From assembly GCF_001591445.1 (NCBI RefSeq), contig NZ_BCUX01000045.1:1-40635 (forward strand): 40,635 bases of DNA, read 5' to 3'. Shown here one piece after another: positions 23,173 to 31,042 of this stretch. Origin of the DNA: Neobacillus drentensis NBRC 102427. GTDB lineage: Bacteria > Bacillota > Bacilli > Bacillales > Cytobacillaceae. The notes below the pieces were generated by a model, which saw only the letters and a program-made list of their open reading frames with translations, ran no database searches and was not told the DNA's origin. The first letter of the stretch is position 1. Each line of letters begins with the position of its first letter. Both the position numbers and the translations under genes were made by a program.

Positions 23173-24774
23173 TTAGACAAGCAGCCTGATTAACTCATCA
23201 TTTGCTTGAACTTTCCCATCCTTAGCTGGGACCACATCTAAATATTGATTAGTATTCGTAATCACTACAGGAGTTTTTACGTCAAAGCCTTTAGCTTTAA
23301 TTTTATCAATTTCAAATTGAATCAGTAAATCGCCCTTCGCTACTGTATCCCATTGTTTTACTTTAGATGTGAAAAATTCCCCTTTTAGATTAATGGTATC
23401 TACCCCAATACAAATTAAGATTTCAGCTCCATCCTCGGATGTAATGCCAATGGCATGTTCAGTTGGAAAAAGAGTGGTAACCGTTCCGTTAACGGGTGAA
23501 ATCACTTCGCCCTTTGTGGGTTCAATTGCAATTCCTTTACCGACCATTTCTGTTGAAAAAAGAGGATCACTAATTTCACTTAATGGAACAATTTCCCCGC
23601 TTAACGGACTTAGAATCGTTTCTCTCGTTACATTCGCTAGTCCAAATTCCTTCACGGTTTTGGCAAGCTCTATATCACTTTTCCCTTCATACCCAACTAA
23701 AAGTGTCAGCACCAATGCGATAACTAAAGATGTTAACGTACCAATTAAATAGAATCCAATTGGTACAAATACAGGAATAGACAAGAAACTTGGGAGAGCA
23801 AATGCAGTCCCTTTCACCCCCAGTGCCCCATTAATCGCACCGCCAATGGCTCCAGCTAGGGCAACAATCACCATCGTTCGTTTGTACCGTACGAGGATAC
23901 CGTAAGTGATGATTTCTGTTGTCCCTGCTAAGGCACTGGGAACAAGCCCAGAGCCAGCAAGTGTCTTCAAGTCCTTATCTCTTGTTTTAAAAAATACCCC
24001 AAGGCCCATACCAATTTGAGCAAAAGGTGCTGCGGCAATCATTGGGCTAAGCGGATCACCGCCCGTCGCAAGATTTGCAATGAATATTGGAATAATAGCC
24101 CAGTGGAGTCCTAATATTGTCAGGAATGACCATGCCGCTCCCATCACAGCTCCTGTAAGCATTCCGCTTTGTGAACTTAAAAATTTGATTACCACTGCTA
24201 AAGCCCCTCCGACATAAGTACCGAAAGGACCAAAAACAAGCACGGTCAAAGGGACGATAATAATTAATGAAATGAGTGGATTCACAAACATTTGTAGGTC
24301 TTTATAGATCACTTTTTTCAAAAACTTGTCTAAGATGGAATAAATGGAAACAGCAATTAAGATGGGAAAAACGGTTGATGAATAATTCGCTAATATAACA
24401 GGAATTCCTAAAAAATCTACATTTTGAGCTTTTGATGCAACTAATTCTGTATAATGTGGTTCCAAAAGCGCAGCACCAATAGCACCGCCAACAAAGCCGT
24501 TGGCTCCGAGCTTTGAGGCCAATGTAATTCCGAGAAAAACGGGGAAGAAGTAAAAAATAGCATGTCCGGCTGCAGAAAGAATAGCATAGGTCCCGCTTTT
24601 AGCAGATAACCAGCCTAAGGTTACTAAAATCGCTAATAAAGCTGAAATTAATCCGGATCCGGCAAGGACTCCCAAAATAGGCGCAAAACCGCCGCTAACC
24701 ACTCCTAAGATCCTATTCATAACCGTTTCCTTTTTTTCTTTAGGGACATCGTTTGAAATAGTAGTCGTTGTCAT
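23173..24774 (-). CDS. PTS transporter IIC-IIA of the glucose/beta-glucoside superfamily, lacking IIB
   Basis: 533 residues. After a short tail, the membrane IIC domain spans about 15-370 (SGGFAPILGVLAGSGL, GLHWAIIPIF, AGTTEIITYGILVRYKR). The IIA(Glc)-like domain is at about 385-533 (LSPLSGEIVPL, GKGIAIEPTKGEVISPVNGTV). BglP-type relatives begin with a IIB domain of about 90 residues holding a phosphocysteine; it is absent here. In IIA the first His (TEHAIG) is kept, but the phospho-acceptor His of the E/L-F/L-V/I-H-F/I-G-I/V-DT motif is Cys455 (codon TGT, 23410-23412). The sugar is unknown, and phosphoryl transfer by this chain alone looks impossible. RBS AAGGAG. Confidence 0.85.
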   Translation of the reverse strand: MTTTTISNDVPKEKKETVMNRILGVVSGGFAPILGVLAGSGLISALLAILVTLGWLSAKSGTYAILSAAGHAIFYFFPVFLGITLASKLGANGFVGGAIGAALLEPHYTELVASKAQNVDFLGIPVILANYSSTVFPILIAVSIYSILDKFLKKVIYKDLQMFVNPLISLIIIVPLTVLVFGPFGTYVGGALAVVIKFLSSQSGMLTGAVMGAAWSFLTILGLHWAIIPIFIANLATGGDPLSPMIAAAPFAQIGMGLGVFFKTRDKDLKTLAGSGLVPSALAGTTEIITYGILVRYKRTMVIVALAGAIGGAINGALGVKGTAFALPSFLSIPVFVPIGFYLIGTLTSLVIALVLTLLVGYEGKSDIELAKTVKEFGLANVTRETILSPLSGEIVPLSEISDPLFSTEMVGKGIAIEPTKGEVISPVNGTVTTLFPTEHAIGITSEDGAEILICIGVDTINLKGEFFTSKVKQWDTVAKGDLLIQFEIDKIKAKGFDVKTPVVITNTNQYLDVVPAKDGKVQANDELIRLLV

Positions 24775-24897
24775 TCACATGTTCTCCTTGTTAGCAAATT
24801 TCCATTAGATAAAACAATTTCTATATGTAAGCACTCTTTCTTATGCTTTCCATTTTCTAATCACTATATTTTAAAAATTTCTTTCACTGTGGAAAAT

Positions 24898-24934
24898 GAA
24901 AAAAGAGCCTCCCTTTATACCAAAGGATAGGCTC
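24898..24934 (-). terminator. Terminator after the truncated M20 gene
   Basis: Stem GAGCCT-CCCTTT / AAAGGA-AGGCTC with small internal mismatches, followed on the minus strand by TTTTTT. Confidence 0.7.
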
Positions 24935-24968
24935 AAATTTTGTGCTGACAGGCATAGACCTATTAGTT

Positions 24969-25464
24969 TTAGTCTAATTGATAATAGCTGCAAACAACCT
25001 GTCCAACAGCTTTAGCGGCTACAATGAGTGCATCTTCATCAATATCAAATTTTGGATGATGATTGAAGTAAGGTTTTTCTACTCCTTTTGGTGTACATGC
25101 AATGTAAAAGAAGCAGGCAGGGAATTTTTCAGCATAGTAAGCAAAGTCTTCGGAAGGAGGCATCGCCGGAAATTCTTTCACTTCTTTAATATCTTTATCA
25201 TTCATGCTTCGCAAGCTTTCCGCAACGCTTGCCGTAAGCTCAGGGTCGTTGTATAAAGGCGGGTAATCTGGAGTATAGGTAAGCTCACAGGTTACGCCAA
25301 ATTCTTCTTCAATACCCTTTGTAATCCGTTTTACTTCTTTTTCAATCGTTTCTTTTGTTTCAATCGTCATATAACGGATATCACCTTCAAGCTCAACGCT
25401 ATCCTTGATTACGTTGAATGTCCCTTTTCCATCAAAAGATCCAATGGTGATAACACCTACATCG
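24969..25464 (-). pseudogene. C-terminal remnant of an M20 amidohydrolase
   Basis: Only the last 165 or so residues of an M20D amidohydrolase remain. Protein-level homology to the intact gene at 28067-29257 is close (EEFGVTC-LTY, MPPSEDFAYYAEKFP, CTPKGVEKPYFNH) and runs upstream past the internal Met at 25370 to FDVGVITIGSFDGKG. It stops abruptly at about 25464; a TAG follows in frame near 25491. The N-terminal two thirds, with the metal-binding HGCGHD motif, are gone, so it cannot be active. Most likely an old duplicate destroyed by a deletion whose other side is now next to the FUSC gene. Confidence 0.85.
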
Positions 25465-25507
25465 AAACCATAAATATAAATGATGAAACACTATAGGATC
25501 CATCTCA

Positions 25508-27424
25508 TTACTTTAAGGCAACATTAACCTGATCTCGCACCAGTTTAAGTGCTTCTTGTAAGGAAATAATTTCTTTTTGTAATTTAGAATAACCTTCTAT
25601 CTCTGGGACCTTTTTCTTCGTTACCAAATCATGCTGTTCCACCGATTTTGCCATTGTTTCAAACACTAAAAGAAATTGAGCAAGGATTTCATCTGATAAG
25701 ACAGGACGGTTTGAGTCTTTCGAGCTTAACTCAAGTAAATATTCCAACTGTTCCATTGAAAAGATGGCTGGAGAAAGGTATTCTAACTTTTTTTTATGGT
25801 TAGGAATTTCTCCTAATGCAGTCGTGTATACCGTCCTCAAGTTAATCAAATTCGTTCGCATTTTGTTTCGCTCTCTGCTCCCATCATAACTAGAGCCATT
25901 TTTTTGTTCAGAATGCAACTTGAAAAATAGTTGGGACTGACTTCGAATCGTTTTTGCGATTAAATGGGGGAGCCTGCTTGAAGCAGATCGCCTTCCTACC
26001 AACAAAACTCCAATAAGACCAATAATGGCCCCTATGAGGATATCGGTAATTCTCGCTGTAGCAAAATAAGATAGATTATGTATCTGAGTTGTACTTTCAG
26101 CCATCATCAAAGAGTTTGGTGTGATAAACATAACGGCAAAGGCATAATTTCGTACCATAAAAAGCTCTGTAATCCCTCCTAAAAATAGGATGAATAAAGC
26201 GACCCAAATGCCAGCTGGTTGAATGGAAAGTATGATGGACGCAATTATTATGCCAACGATCGTTCCAATTGCTCTTTGGATTGCTCGATGGAAGGTAGCT
26301 ATGATGGTCGATCCCAGCATCACAGCGCCACAGGATACCGGAATCCAATAGGACCGGTTGAAATTAAATCCGAAGGCAATCATCGCAGCAATCATCAGGA
26401 CAATTCCATACTTTAATGAAGAAAGAAAAACAATGGAATTTTTATCAAATGCATCTAAAAAAATACTGATTAAAGTAGGTTTTGTTATTTTTAAGTCTTG
26501 ATTGATCCTAGAAATCGGTTCATTCATGATGGCATCAGCGTCATAGATTTTTGAAAATAATCGATCCACGGCTTGATCAGTCTCTTTTGGTTGAAGAATT
26601 TTCATAGGTTCACTTTTCTTTCGATCAAGTGAATGGGCCAGTGCTTGAACCGTTTCTCCTACTGCGGGCGGCAGGTTCGTTCTGCCTTCAGCAGCCATTT
26701 CAAGAATATCTAACAAAATTGAATTCGCTTGTTCTTTTAATAAATACAACTGTTTAAAAATCGTTGAACTTTTCCAAGACACATATCCTGCTAAAAGGGT
26801 TGAATTTGCGTCATTTAACGCTAAAACGGTTTTCTCTCTTGCATCGTTAAACTGTTCCGTTCCAACAGAATCAATGAGTGCTGCTAATTCTAAATAAATC
26901 CTTTTGACAGACTTTATCTCAGGACCATGAGGATGGAGGAACCAGCCTGCCATTGCTACCAGCCATGCAAAAGCCCCTCCTAGAAAAACAAGACCGGCAC
27001 GCAATGGAACGAGCGTTGGATCAACATGTGATGCCGAAGTCATGGCGAATACGATAACAAAAAATATAGAAGCAGGACCGGGGATCTTTAACGCACCAAA
27101 AATAAAGGTGCCGACTGCTCCGATCAAACCAAGTATGACGGCGAATACAAATGGTGAAGGAGCAGTAAGGATTCCTAATCCATTAGAAACAGCAAGTCCG
27201 AGCGCGACAAAAAATATCTTCTTAGCTCGTTGCGGATAAGGTTCATTCCATACGTAAAGATAAGAAAAGCCTCCTATTCCAGCAATCAGACCATATTGGA
27301 AGTTTCCAAATAACAATCCAATGAGGACAGGCACAGCTGAACTTATTCCCGCACAAATTGCCCGCTCCCAAGGAAAGGGTACCTTTTTAATCGTAAAAGC
27401 CCCTTTTATCAGATTTTTTTTCAT
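25508..27424 (-). CDS. FUSC family membrane protein (aromatic acid exporter-like)
   Basis: 638 residues with two blocks of membrane helices (about 20-150 and 330-465), each followed by a cytoplasmic region: the duplicated fusaric-acid-resistance/YccS-like architecture. Visible: FVIVFAMTSASHVDPTLVPLRAG, and in the second block GFNFNRSYWIPVSCGAVMLG, FHRAIQRAIGTIVGIIIA, the conserved FUSC core. ATG at 27424 (MKKNLIKGAFTIKK) follows GAAGGAG and is preferred over an ATG 75 bases upstream. A broken TetR gene lies divergently at 27553, probably its former regulator. Likely exports an organic acid or toxic aromatic compound. Confidence 0.82.
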   Translation of the reverse strand: MKKNLIKGAFTIKKVPFPWERAICAGISSAVPVLIGLLFGNFQYGLIAGIGGFSYLYVWNEPYPQRAKKIFFVALGLAVSNGLGILTAPSPFVFAVILGLIGAVGTFIFGALKIPGPASIFFVIVFAMTSASHVDPTLVPLRAGLVFLGGAFAWLVAMAGWFLHPHGPEIKSVKRIYLELAALIDSVGTEQFNDAREKTVLALNDANSTLLAGYVSWKSSTIFKQLYLLKEQANSILLDILEMAAEGRTNLPPAVGETVQALAHSLDRKKSEPMKILQPKETDQAVDRLFSKIYDADAIMNEPISRINQDLKITKPTLISIFLDAFDKNSIVFLSSLKYGIVLMIAAMIAFGFNFNRSYWIPVSCGAVMLGSTIIATFHRAIQRAIGTIVGIIIASIILSIQPAGIWVALFILFLGGITELFMVRNYAFAVMFITPNSLMMAESTTQIHNLSYFATARITDILIGAIIGLIGVLLVGRRSASSRLPHLIAKTIRSQSQLFFKLHSEQKNGSSYDGSRERNKMRTNLINLRTVYTTALGEIPNHKKKLEYLSPAIFSMEQLEYLLELSSKDSNRPVLSDEILAQFLLVFETMAKSVEQHDLVTKKKVPEIEGYSKLQKEIISLQEALKLVRDQVNVALK

Positions 27425-27552
27425 TCGTTGTCTCCTTCTTTCTATACATGGTTTTCTATTTGCTGGAAAAAATTGAAATATACTCGACATGACTAGCATT
27501 TTTAAATAATTTTATTTGAAATTGTTTCATGTAAGAAAAGAAAGGGATAAAT

Positions 27553-27726
27553 ATGAAAAATACGAAAGTAGAACCACGAAGTATACGAACAAGAAGATTG
27601 TTAATGGATGGGTTTATAAAATTAACTTATAAAAAGGATTTCAAAGATATCACTATAAATAACATTACCGATAATGCAACAGTTAATCGTGCCACTTTTT
27701 AGTCTCATTTTAATGATAAGTATGAT
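27553..27726 (+). pseudogene. TetR regulator remnant with a premature stop
   Basis: Reads MKNTKVEPRSIRTRRLLMDG, then FIKLTYKKDFKDITINNITDNATVNRATF, a TetR helix-turn-helix, then TAG (27700-27702), then SHFNDKYD in the same frame. The stop takes the place of the usual Tyr of the RATFYxHFxDKYD motif, a one-base change from TAT or TAC. After 27726 all TetR similarity ends and a fragment of another gene begins. AAAGGGA ribosome binding site present. It was divergent from the FUSC gene, as expected for its repressor. Confidence 0.85.
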
Positions 27727-27949
27727 GGTAATAGCCCAAAAGGCAATTTCAAATAAATAATCTTGCTTCCAAATGTTTTCAATAGGTATTCCAATTAATA
27801 TATTACGAACAAGACCGCCTCCGAATGCTGTCGTAAACCCTAAAGCCTAAAGCCCAAATTCCTAATATCATAATCCTCTTCCTTTGCGATAAGGGCACCA
27901 CTTATAGCGAAAGAATGGGACCAATGATGTTAGGAATGTCCCATGTCAA
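27727..27949 (-). pseudogene. TRIC-type (UPF0126/YvgT-like) membrane protein remnant
   Basis: On the minus strand, TTG at 27949 preceded by AAAGGAGGTG begins MTWDIPNIIGPILS. The family continues in other frames: ISGALIAKEEDYDI, then LGIWALG, then GFTTAFGGGLVRNILIGIP and IENIWKQDYLFEIAFWAITII. At least three frame changes are needed, one at a tandem CTTTAGG duplication (near 27840-27850). The second half of the gene is missing beyond 27727, where the TetR fragment starts. Not expressed as a functional protein. Confidence 0.8.
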
Positions 27950-28066
27950 AGCGACACCTCCTTTACTCATTGGCCCCATTTATTGTCATAGGTCAAAATC
28001 TTAATCGTGATACACCGAAGCATGTGGTCATCTATACCACAACTTACAAATTACTCTATTTTTTTC

Positions 28067-29257
28067 CTAATCTAACTCATAATAACCGCAAACGACATAT
28101 CCTACTGATTTTGCTGCAACTATTAATGAATCCTCATCAATATCAAATTTAGGATTATGATTGAAATAAGGTTTTTCCACGCCCTTAGGTGTACAACCGA
28201 TATAGAAGAAGCATGAAGGGAATTTTTCAGCATAATAAGCAAAGTCTTCGGATGGTGGCATAGCTGGCCACTCTTCTACTTTTGTAATATCATGATCATT
28301 TGCATTCTTTAGGAATTGAGATACTTTCTCTGTTAATTCTGGGTTGTTATAAAGTGGTGGATAATCATTTTCGTAAGTTAGATCACATGTTACACCAAAT
28401 TCTTCTTCGATTCCTTTTACAATACGTCTCATTTCTGTTTCAATTTTTTGTTTTGTTTCAACAGTCATATAACGGATATCACCTTCAAGTTCTACACTAT
28501 CTTTGATAACATTGAAAGTACCTTTACCATCAAAAGACCCAATTGTAATAACACCAATATCAAATGGACTTAAACGACGGCTAATAATCGTTTGAACCGC
28601 AGTAACAAAATAAGCACCAGCTACAATGGCATCATTTGCTAGATGTGGTGAAGAACCATGTCCACCTGTACCTTGAATTTTTAATTTCATGTATGCTCTA
28701 CCGTTAAATGAATATCCAGCGTGGTAACCAACAACCCCAGCTGGTCCCATTGGCAATAAATGAATACCAAATACATTATCTAAATCATCAAGCACCCCAG
28801 ATTCTACGATGCTTTTTGCGCCACCTGGTGGAACTTCTTCTGCATGTTGGTGAATAATTTTGATGGTACCTGGAATTTCATCTTTTAATTGAATGAGGCA
28901 ATCCGCTAAGACTAACAAATAGGCTGTATGTCCATCATGCCCACACCCGTGAAAAACGCCTTCATTTTTTGATGTAAATGGTAAATCTGTTTCTTCGACA
29001 ATTGGAAGTGCATCAAAATCAGCGCGCAAACCAATCTTTTTCCCAGGCTTTCCACCTTTAATGGTCACGATAATGCCGTAGCCATTACCGACATTCGATT
29101 GAACTTCAACATCTTTACCTTTATAAAAATCTATAATATATTGAGCCGTTTTTTCTTCTTTAAAAGAAAGCTCAGGATTTTCGTGTAGATGTCTGCGAAT
29201 TTCAATCATTTCATCCTTACGAGATTCTAACATTTCCATCAATTTACTTTTCATCAT
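28067..29257 (-). CDS. M20D family amidohydrolase (amino-acid amide/peptide deacylase)
   Basis: 396 residues, soluble, M20D (HipO/AmhX/YxeP-type) hydrolase of N-acyl amino acids or related amides. Motifs: RRHLHENPELSFKEEKTA at the N-terminus, LRADFDALPI (about 78-87), HGCGHDGHTAYLL (metal ligands, about 103-115), IIHQHAEEVPPGGA (catalytic Glu pair, about 133-146), IQGTGGHGSSPHLANDAI (dimer/lid His) and FAYYAEKFPSCFFYIGC. Paralogous to the fragment at 24969-25464. It follows an MFS gene, with a terminator hairpin between, so transport and hydrolysis of the same compound is possible. The exact substrate is not readable. Confidence 0.88.
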   Translation of the reverse strand: MMKSKLMEMLESRKDEMIEIRRHLHENPELSFKEEKTAQYIIDFYKGKDVEVQSNVGNGYGIIVTIKGGKPGKKIGLRADFDALPIVEETDLPFTSKNEGVFHGCGHDGHTAYLLVLADCLIQLKDEIPGTIKIIHQHAEEVPPGGAKSIVESGVLDDLDNVFGIHLLPMGPAGVVGYHAGYSFNGRAYMKLKIQGTGGHGSSPHLANDAIVAGAYFVTAVQTIISRRLSPFDIGVITIGSFDGKGTFNVIKDSVELEGDIRYMTVETKQKIETEMRRIVKGIEEEFGVTCDLTYENDYPPLYNNPELTEKVSQFLKNANDHDITKVEEWPAMPPSEDFAYYAEKFPSCFFYIGCTPKGVEKPYFNHNPKFDIDEDSLIVAAKSVGYVVCGYYELD

Positions 29258-29281
29258 TTTGTCATCCTTTCCTTACTTTTA

Positions 29282-29306
29282 AAAACGCCACTAAATGTGG
29301 CGTTTT
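29282..29306 (-). terminator. Terminator between MFS and M20 genes
   Basis: 10-bp perfect stem AAAACGCCAC / GTGGCGTTTT with a 5-base loop, T tract on both strands. It should reduce read-through from the MFS gene into the amidohydrolase gene. Confidence 0.8.
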
Positions 29307-29323
29307 ACATTTCCTACTGCTAA

Positions 29324-30751
29324 TTATTCTGTAATAGGACGATGGCTGTTAACCTTTGATTTTTTAGGAGCAGTAGATGTTTTACCAGCATCTCCTGGCA
29401 CCAAAAAGATAACAGATAGTATTGCAATTATGCCAAATATAACATTTACGGCCATACCAATTGCACCGGCTGATTCAAGATTTCCACTTGCTGCGATTGC
29501 ACCATAAGTAGCTGCGGAAATTGCAACGCCGAATGCACCACCAAGTGAGCTTGCCATTTTATAAACTCCAGCTGCTTGCCCTACTTTGTCAGCAGGAGCA
29601 TTCGATACAGATGTATCCGTTGATGGAGTCGCATAAAATCCAAGTCCGAGACCAAATAGTGTAAATCCAATGAATTCAGAAATTATATAACCAACACCTG
29701 GTAAGAAAGTTAAGCCCATCAATGCCACACCAATTGTCGTAATTATGGTACCCCAGACCATTGGTAATTTTGCGCCTACTTTTTGTAAAATTTTCTCTCC
29801 GACACGAATCATCACAAGCACAGCTACTAGATAACCTAGTGATAACAAACCTGCTTGGAATGAACTCATTCCACGACCTACTTGTACATACGTATTAGCT
29901 ACAACTATCGCACCAGCAGTTGCATTTAACAAGAAATTGGAAATAGTTGCACCCGTATATGCCTTATTTTTAAATACAGCAAAGTCAATCAGTACGATTT
30001 TTTTACTACTTTCAACTTTTATGAAAACAATCAAACCTATGATTGTGATAATGATAAGAACAATGGAAGTCATGCTTGTCCATCCAAGAGTCTTTCCGAA
30101 ATTAATAAATACATTCAGAGCACACATGGTGATGATAAAAATGACTAAACCAGTGTAATCGAATTTAAAACCACCTTCAGATTCTTGTTTACTTTCTGGT
30201 GTAGCCCTCAATAGAAGCATACCAAGAATGGCAACGATGATAGAAATGATGAAAATCCATCTCCATCCCAAAGATGAGGCAATGGCACCGCCTAAAAATG
30301 AGGCAATCCCTGTTCCTCCCCAAGAACCGATAGACCAGAAACTTAGAGCACGTTGGCGATCTGCCCCATCAAAATAAGCTTTCATTAAGGCGATGGTTGA
30401 TGGCATAATAGCTGCACCCGAAAATCCTGTTAAGATACGCCCAATAATGAGCAATACGGCTCCGTTAGCGAAAACTAGACAAAGTGAACCAATGATACTT
30501 AAAACAAAACCAATATTAGCCATTTTTTTACGACCAACTATATCTGCAAGTCCACCAAAAGCAACGATAAACAATCCTGAGAACAAGGACGTTAAACTAA
30601 TGGCAATGTTCACTGTTCCAAGTGAAACGCCTAAATCTTTTTGAACAGATGGAACCACATTTAGCAATGCTTGTGCAAATAGCCAGAATGTAAGAACCCC
30701 AAACACAATTCCTGTGATCATCTTATTTGTACCTTTATAACTTGTCTCCAT
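29324..30751 (-). CDS. MFS transporter (DHA2/LmrB-SdrM-like)
   Basis: 475 residues, 12-14 membrane helices. MFS motif A between helices 2 and 3: GGLADIVGRKKMANIG (about 65-80); motif B-like RILTGFSGAAIMPSTIALMKAYF (about 105-127); motif C-like SFWSIGSWGGTGIASFLGGAI (about 137-157). This set marks drug:H+ antiporters of the DHA2 type. A strong AGGAGG lies before ATG. First gene upstream of the M20 amidohydrolase. Its substrate is unknown, and export of a metabolite is as likely as drug efflux. The 290 bases upstream hold no gene and no clear consensus promoter. Confidence 0.82.
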   Translation of the reverse strand: METSYKGTNKMITGIVFGVLTFWLFAQALLNVVPSVQKDLGVSLGTVNIAISLTSLFSGLFIVAFGGLADIVGRKKMANIGFVLSIIGSLCLVFANGAVLLIIGRILTGFSGAAIMPSTIALMKAYFDGADRQRALSFWSIGSWGGTGIASFLGGAIASSLGWRWIFIISIIVAILGMLLLRATPESKQESEGGFKFDYTGLVIFIITMCALNVFINFGKTLGWTSMTSIVLIIITIIGLIVFIKVESSKKIVLIDFAVFKNKAYTGATISNFLLNATAGAIVVANTYVQVGRGMSSFQAGLLSLGYLVAVLVMIRVGEKILQKVGAKLPMVWGTIITTIGVALMGLTFLPGVGYIISEFIGFTLFGLGLGFYATPSTDTSVSNAPADKVGQAAGVYKMASSLGGAFGVAISAATYGAIAASGNLESAGAIGMAVNVIFGIIAILSVIFLVPGDAGKTSTAPKKSKVNSHRPITE

Positions 30752-31042
30752 GATTTGCCTCCTAATTTTTAAAAGGTTCCTGTTAACACCAATCTTTATG
30801 TTTAGATTGCTCCTACTCGGATGACCTTATTCTAAATGGATTAGCCTTAATGAAACTAAGGAACCCTTTGTTCTGTTTCTATACCATAATTATAAAAATT
30901 AACGCATAGTTAAGAGAGTCAATTTTGATACAAATCAATAGGACAATGTGTAAATAAATTATCCTTCCAGATATTGAGGTAAAAATAAGACAGTTGATTT
31001 TTACCCTTCTAGCCAATAAAAGGTCCGACCCTATTGGTATTA

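Noticed and set aside
24818..24831. Possible CcpA cre site upstream of the PTS gene
   Set aside because: TGTAAGCACTCTTT matches only 11 of 14 consensus positions and lacks the CpG centre and the 3' CA.
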